Source of the DNA: a bacterium
Lineage (GTDB): Bacteria; Bacillota; Bacilli; Lactobacillales; Streptococcaceae
NCBI GenBank assembly: GCA_905221195.1
Contig: CAJNCF010000007.1
Coordinates: forward strand, 1 to 64,000
Length of the DNA: 64,000 bases
Reading direction: 5' to 3'
Shown: one piece after another, positions 1 through 10,133 of the stretch
Layout of the letters: each line of letters starts with the position of its first letter
Position numbering within the stretch: position 1 is the first letter of the stretch
Translations under genes and position numbers: made by a program
Notes under the pieces: generated by a model
What the model was told of the DNA's origin: nothing
What the model saw: the letters and a program-made list of their open reading frames with translations, nothing else
The model's database searches: none

Positions 1-69
1 TCCGTACGGGATTCGAACCCGTGTTACCGCCGTGAAAAGGCGGTGTCTTAACCCCTTGACCAACGGACC
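1..69 (-). tRNA. tRNA-Glu (TTC), 3' end cut by window edge
   Basis: Read on the minus strand this is identical over its whole visible length to the complete tRNA-Glu at 20314-20385, with a UUC anticodon, a GGTTCGAATCC T-arm and a GGTCCGT acceptor start. The last two acceptor bases and the discriminator lie outside the window. It follows comX in the same direction. In pneumococcus, as I recall, this tRNA leads into an rRNA operon, so rRNA genes probably lie just beyond position 1 (inference). Confidence 0.95.
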
Positions 70-94
70 TGAGCTGTTATTTTCAACTCTTACT

Positions 95-122
95 ATTATA
101 CAGCCTTTTTCAGACTTGTCAA
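95..122 (-). promoter_or_regulatory. Promoter of tRNA-Glu (and probably rRNA)
   Basis: On the minus strand, TTGACA (122-117) and TATAAT (100-95) are perfect consensus hexamers 16 bp apart, about 26 nt before the tRNA. This fits a strong stable-RNA promoter. comX, just upstream, shows no clear terminator before it. Confidence 0.8.
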
Positions 123-161
123 CTACTTTTTTCTATTTTTTTAATTTTTTTGCATAGCTTC

Positions 162-641
162 CTACCGGCTACGGATATCAAACTCTTTAAACACAATACG
201 TAAGTCCCTTAGGACTCTTTGACGTCCTCGGAATCGTTCTTCTCTTAAAACGCGATCTAACTCTTCTTGGTGTTCTTTACTTTGTTTGTTTCTATAATCT
301 CTTAGCGTTTCATGAAAGAGATAATAATCATCCAGCCAGAGACCTCCCTCGCTTATACGATGACTAATCTCCCCCACTTCTTCATAGGGTTCTTTATCAT
401 ATCTACGCTTCTGACTTTCTTGTTTACGGAGATAGTCTAGAATTCGATTACGAAACTTGGTCTTGAAATATTTACGTAAGCGTGGAATATCTTCTACTAA
501 TCCTTCTTCTCTACTGATCAATTCATGTAGACATATCATTCCCTCTTGATCCCAATCTGATAGCTCCCACAAATGAAGGTAATATTCATTTCTACACTTA
601 TATACAATACCCTGGACTTCTTCATACAATTCTTTAAGCAT
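162..641 (-). CDS. comX: ComX (SigX), competence sigma factor
   Basis: 159-aa alternative sigma factor that directs RNA polymerase to late competence promoters carrying the cin-box (TACGAATA). Recognised from full-length similarity to pneumococcal ComX, including the N-terminal MLKELYEEVQG and the basic C-terminal part that ends in the FRGRQRVLRDLRIVFKEF segment. Length is normal for the family. It sits between ftsH and tRNA-Glu on the same strand, the usual comX1 locus in pneumococcus, where a second comX copy exists elsewhere in the genome. A ComE-type direct repeat lies upstream (701-730), so expression should be switched on by phosphorylated ComE. Its predicted targets in this window are comFA, cbpD and possibly the mini-ORF at 63337. 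Confidence 0.97.
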   Translation of the reverse strand: MLKELYEEVQGIVYKCRNEYYLHLWELSDWDQEGMICLHELISREEGLVEDIPRLRKYFKTKFRNRILDYLRKQESQKRRYDKEPYEEVGEISHRISEGGLWLDDYYLFHETLRDYRNKQSKEHQEELDRVLREERFRGRQRVLRDLRIVFKEFDIRSR

Positions 642-662
642 AAGCTTCCCCTTTCTAGATAC

Positions 663-730
663 AGTCTATCAAATCAAGAAGCTAATTGGGGCCATTTCAT
701 CCATTCTGCACACTTTACCGCCTCAACTGC
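663..730 (-). promoter_or_regulatory. ComE-type binding site and promoter of comX
   Basis: On the minus strand two 9-bp half sites, GCAGTTGAG (730-722) and GCAGAATGG (709-701), are separated by exactly 12 bp. A -10-like TAGACT (668-663) lies about 32 nt further on. The comCDE promoter at 17936-18002 has the same architecture: two 9-mers, a 12-bp spacer, then 31 nt to TATAAT. This is the known ComE direct-repeat layout of early competence genes. The second half site is weaker than in comCDE. Confidence 0.8.
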
Positions 731-732
731 AC

Positions 733-758
733 AAAAAAGAGAGGGCTTGCCTCTCTTT
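733..758 (-). terminator. Intrinsic terminator after ftsH
   Basis: A 9-bp stem, AAAGAGAGG/CCTCTCTTT (736-744 with 750-758), is followed on the minus strand by a run of T. It lies directly after the ftsH stop and directly before the comX ComE site, so it insulates comX from ftsH read-through. Confidence 0.85.
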
Positions 759-761
759 GGG

Positions 762-2720
762 TTATTTCTCATCATTCATTTTTGACTTTACTTCATCATA
801 GGATAGTGCATGAGATTCCTCCTCGACTGTTTCAGGCATCTTTCCTGTTTCGTAAAGAGATTTAATTTGTGTACTATCCAATGTTTCGTATTTCAATAAT
901 GCTTCTGCAATCAACTTGTGAGTTTCACGATTTGACTGAATAATTTCAGCGGCTTTATTTCGTGCCTCATTCAATAATGAACGAACCTCTTCGTCAATTT
1001 CATAAGCTGTTTGTTCCGAAATTGATTTTTGAGGGCTTTGTGCACCAAACATGGCATGATTTCCTTCATATTGAACTGGACCAAGTTTTTCACTCATCCC
1101 GTACTCTGTAACCATTGCACGCGCCATTTGTGTCGCTTGTTCAAAGTCGTTTGAAGCTCCAGTAGTTTGGACGTTAAAGATAATTTCTTCGGCTACACGT
1201 CCACCCATTAAGCCAGCCAATTGCTCTTTCATATCTTCTTTAGATAGAAGCATTTGATCTTCCTTAGGAAGTGCAATCATGTAACCACCTGCACGACCTC
1301 TTGGTACAATTGTAACCTTATGAACAACACGGGCATTCGATAAGACTAGGCCAACAATGGTATGTCCAGCCTCATGGTAGGCAACCAATTCACGTTCTTT
1401 TTGTGAAACTGTCTTATCTTTCTTAGAAGGTCCAGCAATAACTCTATCTTCTGCTTCATCAATATCTGAGGCATCAATGATTGATTTATTGCGACGAGCA
1501 GCAACTAGAGCCGCTTCATTCAATACATTCTCTAAATCAGCACCAACAAAACCTGGAGTTTGTTGAGCAACTAATTTCAAATCAACATCTTCTGCTAAAG
1601 GCTTGTTCTTAGCATGAACTTTCAAGATTGCTTCACGACCTTTAACATCAGGGCGACCAACCAAGACTTTTCTATCAAAACGTCCTGGGCGCAGAAGGGC
1701 AGGGTCAAGTACATCTGAACGGTTTGTCGCAGCGATAACAATAATTCCTTCATTTCCCTCAAAACCATCCATCTCAATCAAAAGTTGGTTCAAGGTTTGT
1801 TCACGTTCGTCATTACCTCCACCGAGACCGACTCCACGTTGACGACCAACAGCATCAATTTCATCGATAAAGATGATAGCTGGTGCTGCTTTTTTGGCAT
1901 CTTCGAAAAGAGAACGAACACGACTAGCTCCAACTCCGACAAACATTTCTACAAAGTCAGAACCTGAGATACTAAAGAATGGAACACCAGCTTCTCCGGC
2001 TACTGCCTTAGCAAGTAACGTCTTACCTGTTCCCGGAGGTCCCTCCAAAAGAACACCTGCTGGAATACGGGCCCCAAGTTTTGTAAATCGTTTTGGATCT
2101 TTTAAGAATTCAACAACTTCAACTAGTTCTTGTTTTTCTTCCTCAGCTCCAGCAACATCTGAAAATCTTACTTTAATATCTTCTTTATTTGCAGCTTTGG
2201 CCTTACTACGTCCAAAACTCATCGGGTTACGGCTACTATTTCCTCCCATATTTCCCATCATAGAGAATAGGAAGAAGAAAAGAATACCGAATGGCACAAT
2301 GGATACAAGAATATTAATCCACATACCACTTGAACTTTCATGCTTAACAGTTACTTCCGCTTTATGGTCAGAAGCAAGTTTTTGCAATTCGGATACTGTC
2401 GTATCTGAAGGAAGAATGATGCTTGAAAATTTCTCTACTGTTGTGGCAGAAGGAGAAAAGAACTGAATGCCTGTTTCTTCTTTACTTATTTTAGGATTTT
2501 TATAAACACCCGAAACCTCGATAACACTGCCATTTGGTTGGTAAGTTAATTCTTTTACATTGTCATCGGTAATTTCTTTTACCAATTCTGTATAATTAAT
2601 TTGCTCACTTTTCCCTGCAACACTACCTGTACTAAAATACTGATAAGCTGTAACTAGGAAAAAAATAAGTAATAACCATAGAAAAGGATTTTTAATTAAA
2701 CCATTATTTTGTTTTTTCAT
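762..2720 (-). CDS. ftsH: FtsH, membrane ATP-dependent zinc metalloprotease
   Basis: 652-aa AAA+ protease that degrades misfolded membrane proteins and regulatory substrates. Two membrane segments (about residues 11-28 and 133-153) flank an extracytoplasmic domain. They are followed by the AAA module with Walker A GPPGTGKT (227-234) and Walker B IIFIDE (282-287), and by the M41 zinc site HEAGH (449-453). Length matches streptococcal FtsH. It is last in a leftward block after hpt and tilS, an order conserved in many Firmicutes, and ends at a strong terminator. The Shine-Dalgarno sequence is weak. Confidence 0.98.
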   Translation of the reverse strand: MKKQNNGLIKNPFLWLLLIFFLVTAYQYFSTGSVAGKSEQINYTELVKEITDDNVKELTYQPNGSVIEVSGVYKNPKISKEETGIQFFSPSATTVEKFSSIILPSDTTVSELQKLASDHKAEVTVKHESSSGMWINILVSIVPFGILFFFLFSMMGNMGGNSSRNPMSFGRSKAKAANKEDIKVRFSDVAGAEEEKQELVEVVEFLKDPKRFTKLGARIPAGVLLEGPPGTGKTLLAKAVAGEAGVPFFSISGSDFVEMFVGVGASRVRSLFEDAKKAAPAIIFIDEIDAVGRQRGVGLGGGNDEREQTLNQLLIEMDGFEGNEGIIVIAATNRSDVLDPALLRPGRFDRKVLVGRPDVKGREAILKVHAKNKPLAEDVDLKLVAQQTPGFVGADLENVLNEAALVAARRNKSIIDASDIDEAEDRVIAGPSKKDKTVSQKERELVAYHEAGHTIVGLVLSNARVVHKVTIVPRGRAGGYMIALPKEDQMLLSKEDMKEQLAGLMGGRVAEEIIFNVQTTGASNDFEQATQMARAMVTEYGMSEKLGPVQYEGNHAMFGAQSPQKSISEQTAYEIDEEVRSLLNEARNKAAEIIQSNRETHKLIAEALLKYETLDSTQIKSLYETGKMPETVEEESHALSYDEVKSKMNDEK

Positions 2721-2735
2721 TAAAAATTGTTCTTT

Positions 2736-3278
2736 CTAATTTGAATACACTTCTTCTTTCAATACTCCAACATAAGGAAGGTTACGATAATTTTCTTTGT
2801 AATCTAAACCATAACCTACTACAAACTCATTTGGAATAGTAAAGCAGGTATAGTCAGCTTCAATTTCTACAACACGTCCCTCTGGTTTATCCAACAAGGT
2901 TGCAATTTTAACAGAAGCAGCTTCTCTTTCAATAAACATATCTCGTAAATTTTTCAAAGTTTGACCTGTATCAATGATATCTTCTACAAATAGAACATGT
3001 CTTCCTTTGATATCTTGAGTCACATCTTGTTTAATATTGATCACACCGCTACTTGCTGTTCCACCATGATAGCTAGAAACCATCATGAAGTCCATTTCAA
3101 TATGTGTGTCGATATGTTTAATCAATTCAGCCATAAAAGGAATAGATCCTTTTAAAATCCCAACTAAAATTAGATTTTTTCCTGCATAGTCTTTAGTGAG
3201 TTGAGCACCTAATTTTTTAGCAGCTTCTGTAATTTCATCGTGTGAAACGAGGATTTTTTTAATATCGTTTTCTAACAT
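2736..3278 (-). CDS. hpt: Hypoxanthine(-guanine) phosphoribosyltransferase
   Basis: 180-aa purine salvage enzyme that joins hypoxanthine or guanine to PRPP to give IMP or GMP. The PRPP-binding signature [13 protein letters not shown] lies in the middle of the protein, preceded by the flexible-loop [14 protein letters not shown] segment. Length is normal. It lies 4 bp after tilS and 15 bp before ftsH on the same strand, the common tilS-hpt-ftsH arrangement, so co-transcription is likely. Cytosolic. Confidence 0.96.
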   Translation of the reverse strand: MLENDIKKILVSHDEITEAAKKLGAQLTKDYAGKNLILVGILKGSIPFMAELIKHIDTHIEMDFMMVSSYHGGTASSGVINIKQDVTQDIKGRHVLFVEDIIDTGQTLKNLRDMFIEREAASVKIATLLDKPEGRVVEIEADYTCFTIPNEFVVGYGLDYKENYRNLPYVGVLKEEVYSN

Positions 3279-3282
3279 TTTT

Positions 3283-4560
3283 TTACCTATCTATTTTTTC
3301 TATATAAAGTACAGTGTTCATTATATCATTTTTCGTGTTTTTACTCAAATTACTGGTCGCAATTCCCAAAATTGAGACAATTTCACCAAATTGCTCAATA
3401 ATCAGAGCAGATTTTCTCTTTTCCATAGGGATTTTCGAATCAATAAATAGACGTCTGAGTTTTTTTCTATGCCCATTTTGAATCAAAACATCTCCTGGTT
3501 TTCGATGACGAATGTGTATGGATGTTTCGTGTGAAACAGGTATTCGCTGAATTGATTCACCCTCTAAAGGAAGTCCAAAGGAAAATAAATATCCTTTATA
3601 AGCTACCTGATTTTGATAGTGTAACACAAGTTCATCTTCCTTTTCATCAGCCTGCGGACTGATTTTACAAATCCGAAACCGTTGGTACTCTTTTATCAAT
3701 TCATAGCCATTTTTAAGCGGATGACGATACTGGCTTTTAGTTTTTAAAGTCTGCCGAACTTCATCAAACTGAGCTTTTGTAAGATTCAAATCTGGAAAAT
3801 GATTCAGATAAGTTTGAAGTAAAACTCTTTGTGTCGACTCAGAATAAGACAATAGCTGCTCTAAATTTTCTACATCAATATTCTTTGATAATTCAGCTAT
3901 TGCCAAATCATAATCTAAAATTTCATTTCCGATACTTAAGATTGCATCTCTAAATCTAGGATTTTCTTTTTCTAATTCTGGTAAATAAGAATTTCGAATA
4001 CGATTACGAAAATAATGATTTTCCTTATTTGATGTATCTTCAAAGTGAAAAATTGATGGAAAGTCTTTTTTCTGAAAATACAAGAAGGGACGAATCATTT
4101 CTATATCCCCGACTACTTGCTTCTCCTTAATTCCTGATAGATAGCGCAAGCGAGTACCTCGAATCAAGCGCATCAAAATCGTTTCCACCTGGTCATCCGC
4201 ATGGTGGGCAGTGACTAAGGCTGTCGCACCTGTCTTTTTCATGACCTCTTGAAAAAAATCATAACGAAAATTTCGTGCACGCGCTTCTGAAAATTCTCCT
4301 GAAAAATTGCTGATATAAATAGGAAGTCCAGCTTCAGCAGCCAACTTCCTTAACTCCTTTTCTTCCCAATCTGATTCTACTCTCTGCTTATGATTGACAT
4401 GAGCTAGAATCAATTCGATTTCTAACTCTTCTTGATAAGTAGACAATACCTTAAATAGAAACATAGAATCTAATCCACCAGAAAGAGCTAGCACCACTTT
4501 AGCATGCTTTTTGAAATATCCTCTTTTGAGAAAATGATTTAAAAAATCCTGTTCCCTCAT
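3283..4560 (-). CDS. tilS: tRNA(Ile)-lysidine synthetase
   Basis: 425-aa ATP-dependent enzyme that converts C34 of the CAU-anticodon isoleucine tRNA to lysidine so that it reads AUA codons. The N-terminal PP-loop SGGLDS (residues 27-32) binds [12 protein letters not shown] follows about 90 residues later, and the rest fits the TilS substrate-binding and C-terminal domains. Start ATG overlaps the stop of the upstream hydrolase by 4 bp, suggesting translational coupling. A near-perfect parS palindrome lies inside the gene at 3533-3548. Confidence 0.96.
   Translation of the reverse strand: MREQDFLNHFLKRGYFKKHAKVVLALSGGLDSMFLFKVLSTYQEELEIELILAHVNHKQRVESDWEEKELRKLAAEAGLPIYISNFSGEFSEARARNFRYDFFQEVMKKTGATALVTAHHADDQVETILMRLIRGTRLRYLSGIKEKQVVGDIEMIRPFLYFQKKDFPSIFHFEDTSNKENHYFRNRIRNSYLPELEKENPRFRDAILSIGNEILDYDLAIAELSKNIDVENLEQLLSYSESTQRVLLQTYLNHFPDLNLTKAQFDEVRQTLKTKSQYRHPLKNGYELIKEYQRFRICKISPQADEKEDELVLHYQNQVAYKGYLFSFGLPLEGESIQRIPVSHETSIHIRHRKPGDVLIQNGHRKKLRRLFIDSKIPMEKRKSALIIEQFGEIVSILGIATSNLSKNTKNDIMNTVLYIEKIDR
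3533..3548. promoter_or_regulatory. Degenerate parS-like palindrome inside tilS
   Basis: TGTTTCGTGTGAAACA differs from a perfect TGTTTCACGTGAAACA palindrome only in the centre. Outer arms TGTTTC/GAAACA are exact. It lies about 11.5 kb from oriC. A weak ParB site is possible; chance is not excluded. Confidence 0.4.
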
Positions 4561-5825
4561 TTTAGAACCTCATAAACATCTTTAGCTATCTGAGAAATCG
4601 TATCATAATCAGAATTTTTAGTGAAAATAGAAAGAACAAATGGAGAATCTGCATAGACAACACCCGTATCATGCTCAAATTCGTCCGCATCCCCAATTTT
4701 ATGAGCTACCTTCACAGAAACACCTTTGGCAATTCTTTCATTATCAAAATCTGTTTTAGTCAAAGACTCCAATACAAATCCATTTTGATTATAAATAGCT
4801 TCCATAACATTCCCAGCCATTTTAGCAGAAATTAATTTTTCTTTCGTATCCCAATCATCTCCCATAATAGCAGACATCTTGGATTTAAATGTTGCATCAG
4901 ATTGGTTTGAAAGGTAATATCCCAATATGTTATGAGCTACATTATCAGATTCCTTAGATACTTTCGTTATTAAGTCCTTGAGAGAATACTCTTTATTATC
5001 TTCTTTTTTAGGGAGGCTACCACTTCCCTCTGGTTTATAAGAACCCGGAAAATCATTGACCGCAGATACGTATTTTACAGTCGTATCTAACTGATAAAGA
5101 CCCTCATTTATTTTTTCTTGCGTATAGTAGAGATAAGGGAGTTTTAAAACACTAGCTCCATACATCTTTTCATCTTGATTAATGCCAGCTTCTTTTCCAG
5201 TAGCCAGTTGCTTAACATAAATAGAGAAAGAATCTTTTTGATATTTTTCAGATAACATTTCTTGGACTTTACCCATCCGATTATCTTCTTCAGAAGTTGA
5301 TTCTTTAGCTACCCATCCAGCCTGATCAATGTGTAGAAATTCTCTTCCTTCTACAAACATGGTCTTATCGATTGATACCTGAGAATAGGCTGATAAGGAT
5401 GATTTCACTTCTTTTAAATCATAAGGGCTATTGTACAGTTTAAAATCAGATTCTAACCATACTTTTTTTATTGTAGAAGTTACCTCTGACTGATCGTATA
5501 AAAAACGTTTGTCTGCAGCTATAAATTGATGGTTGGATAACTTAAATACTGGAATTCCTTGTTTATTTAAGCGCCACTCAGTTATTTGGAAACTTGTTTT
5601 TGGAGTTAACTTTCCAGATTCTACAACTAAATCTTCATTCGCATAAACAGGAACTTCTCCATAAACCATAGGAGAATTTAGCTTTTCTCTAAAATAAATA
5701 CCAAAGTCAGATTGTGAAAGGTAATAAATTTCTTTCGAAGTATAGACGACTTCTTTTTCTGTGCTAACAACTTTTGAAATTGTCAAAAAACTCGGTAGCA
5801 ACAAAATAATTAAGAACTTACGCAT
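4557..5825 (-). CDS. Secreted or anchored serine hydrolase, class A beta-lactamase fold
   Basis: 422-aa protein with an N-terminal hydrophobic signal or anchor segment (about residues 3-20), an N-terminal half resembling tandem SH3/GW-like wall modules, and a C-terminal penicillin-recognising-type domain. All three class A active-site motifs are visible: SVLK (225-228), SDN (293-295) and HKIG (375-378, in place of KTG). This suggests a serine acyl enzyme acting outside the membrane on peptidoglycan or beta-lactam-like substrates; the true substrate is unknown. It is translationally linked to tilS (4-bp overlap) and to the 40-aa gene before it (8-bp overlap), and lies two genes from divIC, consistent with a wall role. 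A similar gene sits here in pneumococcus. I would not call it a resistance gene. Confidence 0.85.
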   Translation of the reverse strand: MRKFLIILLLPSFLTISKVVSTEKEVVYTSKEIYYLSQSDFGIYFREKLNSPMVYGEVPVYANEDLVVESGKLTPKTSFQITEWRLNKQGIPVFKLSNHQFIAADKRFLYDQSEVTSTIKKVWLESDFKLYNSPYDLKEVKSSLSAYSQVSIDKTMFVEGREFLHIDQAGWVAKESTSEEDNRMGKVQEMLSEKYQKDSFSIYVKQLATGKEAGINQDEKMYGASVLKLPYLYYTQEKINEGLYQLDTTVKYVSAVNDFPGSYKPEGSGSLPKKEDNKEYSLKDLITKVSKESDNVAHNILGYYLSNQSDATFKSKMSAIMGDDWDTKEKLISAKMAGNVMEAIYNQNGFVLESLTKTDFDNERIAKGVSVKVAHKIGDADEFEHDTGVVYADSPFVLSIFTKNSDYDTISQIAKDVYEVLK

Positions 5826-5940
5826 TCTTCCTTTCCTTTTCTTCTTGTAAACGCAATAATTGATTTCTCTCAGCTAACTCTTCCAGCTTTTCATCCGATA
5901 GACTCAAAAATTGCTCAATTACATCTAATAAATTTTCCAT
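5818..5940 (-). CDS. Conserved 40-aa hypothetical protein
   Basis: Short acidic, charged, probably helical protein beginning MENLLDVIEQFL and ending in a Lys/Glu-rich tail. I chose the ATG at 5940 because AAGGTGAT stands at correct distance upstream; the longer upstream extension lies inside divIC in another frame and has no ribosome site. The 3' end overlaps the hydrolase start by 8 bp. A small protein of this kind is annotated here in pneumococcus. Function unknown; it may serve mainly for translational coupling. Confidence 0.75.
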   Translation of the reverse strand: MENLLDVIEQFLSLSDEKLEELAERNQLLRLQEEKERKNA

Positions 5941-5944
5941 TTTA

Positions 5945-6313
5945 TCACCTTGGGAGCAAGTCAGGAATCGTATAAACAGCTTCCCGATTCTTAGAATAAT
6001 AATATTTTGCACGCATGTATTTAGCAGCGTAATCTTCATCTTTCAGCTTTGTTGCAAAAGCTGTCTCCTTATCCTTTTCATCACTCAAGGTTTGATACTG
6101 AGTTTGCAAGTCTGATAATTGTTGACGTCTTTGGAGTAATTGCTGATAGCTTTGAGCAAGATTATAAGTTGGTAAAATGAACAACAAAATCATCAAAATG
6201 AGAACCCAACCCATGAAACGATTACGTTTTTGTCTTTCCTTCATCAGATAGCGACGACGTTGGTGTTCATTTTGAATAAAAGAATTATTCAATTGTACGA
6301 TATTTTTAGACAT
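5945..6313 (-). CDS. divIC: DivIC/FtsB-type septum formation protein
   Basis: 122-aa bitopic membrane protein of the divisome. A basic cytoplasmic N-terminus ([14 protein letters not shown]) leads to one membrane segment ([15 protein letters not shown]) and an extracytoplasmic coiled coil rich in Gln, Leu and Ser. This is the DivIC/FtsB plan; the family partners with FtsL and DivIB at the septum. Its start overlaps the rqcP stop by 8 bp. An S4 protein directly followed by divIC is the usual Firmicute pairing near the mfd block. Confidence 0.9.
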   Translation of the reverse strand: MSKNIVQLNNSFIQNEHQRRRYLMKERQKRNRFMGWVLILMILLFILPTYNLAQSYQQLLQRRQQLSDLQTQYQTLSDEKDKETAFATKLKDEDYAAKYMRAKYYYSKNREAVYTIPDLLPR

Positions 6314-6572
6314 TTTCTTCTACCCGTGTTTCGCTGATAATTTCATACATGCCCGTTGCATCTTCTTTTTTTGTGCTATCTTTCATCTCCAGTACTTTTA
6401 CAAGTAGCAACTTATTACCAAAACGAATTTCAACTTGGTCATTAACTTTCAAATCCGTTGAACTTTTGGCCAAGATCCCATTCACCTTGATTCTGCCTTT
6501 ATCTGCTACTTCCTTTGCAACTGTACGACGCTTGATAATTCGTGATACTTTTAAATATTTGTCTAATCTCAT
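6306..6572 (-). CDS. rqcP: S4-domain RNA-binding protein, RqcP-like
   Basis: 88-aa protein consisting almost entirely of an S4 RNA-binding domain ([21 protein letters not shown], then GRIKVNG). Homologs (YabO/RqcP in Bacillus) bind stalled 50S-tRNA complexes and act with RqcH in C-terminal tailing for ribosome quality control. GAGGT lies 8 nt before the ATG. Gene order mfd-rqcP-divIC matches other Firmicutes. The assignment to RqcP rather than another small S4 protein rests on size and context. Confidence 0.85.
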   Translation of the reverse strand: MRLDKYLKVSRIIKRRTVAKEVADKGRIKVNGILAKSSTDLKVNDQVEIRFGNKLLLVKVLEMKDSTKKEDATGMYEIISETRVEENV

Positions 6573-6629
6573 CTTTATTACCTCAAATTATTATTGTACC
6601 ATTTTTATCTATTTTATAGAAGAAAAATG

Positions 6630-9600
6630 TTATAGGGAATTACCGTCTTTCAACTCTTTTATCTCTAATAAACTTTCTCCAAAAATCAGCAGACCTTCTA
6701 AAATTTCATAGTCCTTCTTATTTCGAACGTCGAATACGACTTCCATTAATCCTTTGTTCTCAGCTATGGCTGCTTTTAAGTTCGTTGCGGATAAAGCTTT
6801 AAAATAATCTTGAGCCAAGAACAGTCGCTGAGTGACTTTTTCAAATTGAACTGTAATCTTATTCTCTTTTCTTTCCACACGTTGAACAAAGATCTTGTCC
6901 AAATATGACTTGACCAAACCAATCTCTAAAAGATAGGCTACTACGTCTGGGTATTCTCCAAAGCGGTCCATCAACTCTTCTTGTAACTCTTCATAATTGA
7001 CACGGTTGTCAATTTGACGAATTTTTTTATAAATTTCAATCTTATGTCGTTGGTCTGAAATATAATTATCAGGAAGATAAGCATCAATTTGTAAAATCAA
7101 CTCAGCATTCCCTTGTGTTCTTGTATTCCCATTACCGTTTCGTTTAGCAATTGCTTCCTCTAGTAACTGTGAATATAATTCAAAACCAACAGAATCAATG
7201 AAACCAGACTGGGATTTTCCTAGGAGATTTCCTGCTCCACGAATAGAAAGATCTCGCATAGCAATCTTAAATCCTGAACCCAATTCTGTAAATCCTTTGA
7301 TTGCTTCTAATCTCTTTTCAGAGACTTCACTAATTGATTTTTCTGGACGATACATGAGATAGGCATAAGCAATACGATTACTACGACCTACTCTTCCTCT
7401 TAACTGATACAAGGTTGACAAGCCCATATGGTCCGCATTTTCAATAAATAAAGTATTGGCATTTGGAATGTCCACCCCTGTCTCAATAATGGTAGTCGTT
7501 ACCAAGATATCGTATTGCCCCTCAATAAAATCTAATAGAGTATTTTCCAACTGGATTTCACTCATGCGACCATGAACATATCCAATCGAAGCCTCTGGAA
7601 TCAACTCCTGTAATTCTGAAACCTTCTGGTCAATTGTGTCAACTTTATTGTAAAGATAGTAAACTTGACCTCCACGCTCCATTTCACGCAAAACAGCATC
7701 ACGAATGACACTATCATTTTTTTCCAAAACATAGGTCTGAACAGGATAGCGATTAGTCGGCGGAGTTTCAATAACAGACAAATCTCTGATTCCCAGCATA
7801 GACATATGAAGCGTACGAGGAATTGGCGTTGCTGTCAAGGTCAGGACATCTACTTGTTTTTTCAGTTCTTTCAAGGTTTCCTTATGCTTGACACCAAATC
7901 GCTGTTCCTCATCAATAATCATCAAGCCCAAATCAGCAAATACAACATCTTTTGACAAGACACGATGTGTTCCAATCAAAATATCAACTTGACCGTTTTT
8001 CAATTTTTCAAGTGTCTCTGCCTGCTCTTTTTTACTTCTAAAGCGACTCAACACATCAATATTAACTGCAAAATTTTGGAATCGTTCCTTAAAATTCGTA
8101 TAGTGCTGTTGCGCTAAAACCGTCGTCGGAACTAGAACGACAACTTGTTTGTGATCATTGACTGCCTTAAAGGCTGCACGCATAGCAACTTCAGTCTTTC
8201 CAAAACCAACATCCCCAACTAAAAGTCGATCCATTGGTTGAGAAGCCTGCATATCTCTCTTGATTTCCTCAACACTACGAAGTTGATCATCCGTTTCAAC
8301 ATAAGGGAAGGCATCATCAAAAGCATCTTGCTCTTCATCATCAGCTGAAAAAGCATAACCTTTCAACTGACTACGCTCAGAATAGAGTTTGATTAAATCG
8401 TCTGCTATATCCTCTACCTGATTCTTAACTTTTTGCTTGGCTTTTTTAAAATGACCATCATTTAATTTATTGAGTTTAGGAGCTTTCCCATCACTTGAAA
8501 CATATTTAGACAGTAGATGAATCTGTTCTACTGGGATGGAAATTTGATCCCCATTTTGGTATTGGACGCTTACATAATCGCGGTGAATCCCTTTGATTTC
8601 AATGGTTTCAATTCCTAGATATTGACCAATTCCATGAATATGGTGAACAACGTAGTCCCCTTTTTCAAGTTCATTATAATCTTTTAATCTCTCTGCGTTT
8701 GAAACATGTTGTCTGCGAAAACGACGTTTCAATTTCTTTTGAAAAATCTCATGTTCAGTTATCAATAAAACCTTTTCATCTATAAAATGAAAACCATGTC
8801 TGAGGTTACCCTCAATTAAGTTTACAGATTCTTGACAGATTCTTGACTTATCTCTAGAATCCAATTTGATCTGATATTCCTCTAAAACATCCTCCAATGT
8901 TTTACTTCCCATTGAATTGCTAGACTGCAAGATAATAGTGTAGTCCATTTTTTTATATCGTTCAATTTCTTCTTTTAGAAAAGAAAATTGATTGAAAAAC
9001 TCTTGCATGGGATATTGATTAAATTGATAAATGTGATCAAACTTGAGATTTCCTAACCCCTTTTGCAGATTAGAGAAAAAGGTCACTGGACTTTGTTTTT
9101 TATAGATTTGCTCAGTATCTGCAAAATAGTGCATCTCAGAAAATGCTTTACTATTCTGTAACTCTTCTGTAAAGTATTGCGCTAATTCTCTTTCAAAGAC
9201 TTCATACTGATTCATCAATTTTTGATAATCATCAAAGAATATTGGAGTATCTTTTTCAATATAATCAAAGACAGTCCATGTCTTGTCATAGCATAAAGAT
9301 AAAAACTTCCTAGAATCTAAATGCACTTGTTTTTGATGAAAACTTGACAAAATTTCTTCTAGATAGGATTTTAAAATCGGTGATAGAGTCTTTGAAATTT
9401 GCTTTTCTAAAGCTGACTGTCCTCGTTGATAATCCTTTTCTCTCAAAAGCATATCACTAGCTGGAAAGATGGTAAATTCTGACTGATTTTCTTTCGATAA
9501 TTGTGTTTCGACTTCAAAAGTACGAATTCCATCTACTTCATCACCAAAAAACTCAATTCGGCAAGGTTCTAACCGGGATATTTCAAAAATATCTAAAATA

Positions 9601-10133
9601 TCTCCTCGAAGACTAAATTCTCCTTGAGTTTGTACTTGTGTAACCTTTCGATAACCGATTTCTTTTAACTGATGGATAAGTGCGTTTTGGTCATATTCTT
9701 CACCCACTGATATTTTTACAATACTATCTTTAAATACATTGGGAGAAGGTAAAAACAATCGACTTGCTGCAATATTAGAAACTAAGATCCCTTTCTTAGA
9801 CGGATCACTCAAAAAACGCAAGGCTTCAATCCGTGAGATAATTTTTTCTTGTGAAGACATTAAAAACTCGACCATAGGAGAATCATCTACCAAAAATGGA
9901 TAGACAAATTCCTCACCCAAGATAGAAATAAGATCACTAATAAGCCCTTCTGCTTCTCCATAAGTTGAAGTCAATAAAATAATCTTATCTTCTTTCTTCA
10001 AACTACTAGCGATTGCTAAAGCTTTTGTAGAAGTTGATAAACCTAACATTAATTGTCTTTTCTTATCTGTCAGATTTTGATGCCATTTTTTTATTTGATC
10101 ATTTTCTGAGAATAAATCTAATAAGGTCACCAT
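6630..10133 (-). CDS. mfd: Mfd, transcription-repair coupling factor
   Basis: 1167-aa ATP-dependent translocase that removes RNA polymerase stalled at DNA damage and recruits UvrABC. The UvrB-like N-terminal region is followed by the CarD-like RNAP-interaction domain (LEKGDYVVHHIHGIGQY), RecG-like motor domains with Walker A GDVGFGKTEVA and DEEQ box, motif VI region YQLRGRVGR, and a C-terminal regulatory domain. Length is normal. The ATG directly abuts the pth stop, so the two are probably translated from one mRNA. Confidence 0.98.
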   Translation of the reverse strand: MVTLLDLFSENDQIKKWHQNLTDKKRQLMLGLSTSTKALAIASSLKKEDKIILLTSTYGEAEGLISDLISILGEEFVYPFLVDDSPMVEFLMSSQEKIISRIEALRFLSDPSKKGILVSNIAASRLFLPSPNVFKDSIVKISVGEEYDQNALIHQLKEIGYRKVTQVQTQGEFSLRGDILDIFEISRLEPCRIEFFGDEVDGIRTFEVETQLSKENQSEFTIFPASDMLLREKDYQRGQSALEKQISKTLSPILKSYLEEILSSFHQKQVHLDSRKFLSLCYDKTWTVFDYIEKDTPIFFDDYQKLMNQYEVFERELAQYFTEELQNSKAFSEMHYFADTEQIYKKQSPVTFFSNLQKGLGNLKFDHIYQFNQYPMQEFFNQFSFLKEEIERYKKMDYTIILQSSNSMGSKTLEDVLEEYQIKLDSRDKSRICQESVNLIEGNLRHGFHFIDEKVLLITEHEIFQKKLKRRFRRQHVSNAERLKDYNELEKGDYVVHHIHGIGQYLGIETIEIKGIHRDYVSVQYQNGDQISIPVEQIHLLSKYVSSDGKAPKLNKLNDGHFKKAKQKVKNQVEDIADDLIKLYSERSQLKGYAFSADDEEQDAFDDAFPYVETDDQLRSVEEIKRDMQASQPMDRLLVGDVGFGKTEVAMRAAFKAVNDHKQVVVLVPTTVLAQQHYTNFKERFQNFAVNIDVLSRFRSKKEQAETLEKLKNGQVDILIGTHRVLSKDVVFADLGLMIIDEEQRFGVKHKETLKELKKQVDVLTLTATPIPRTLHMSMLGIRDLSVIETPPTNRYPVQTYVLEKNDSVIRDAVLREMERGGQVYYLYNKVDTIDQKVSELQELIPEASIGYVHGRMSEIQLENTLLDFIEGQYDILVTTTIIETGVDIPNANTLFIENADHMGLSTLYQLRGRVGRSNRIAYAYLMYRPEKSISEVSEKRLEAIKGFTELGSGFKIAMRDLSIRGAGNLLGKSQSGFIDSVGFELYSQLLEEAIAKRNGNGNTRTQGNAELILQIDAYLPDNYISDQRHKIEIYKKIRQIDNRVNYEELQEELMDRFGEYPDVVAYLLEIGLVKSYLDKIFVQRVERKENKITVQFEKVTQRLFLAQDYFKALSATNLKAAIAENKGLMEVVFDVRNKKDYEILEGLLIFGESLLEIKELKDGNSL

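Noticed and set aside
1873..2466. 197-codon open frame on the plus strand
   Set aside because: It is antisense to ftsH, has no ribosome site and no recognisable domain; an artefact of ftsH codon use.
3233..3251. TCGTGTGAAACGA near the hpt start, resembling parS
   Set aside because: Only one arm fits and there is no complete palindrome.
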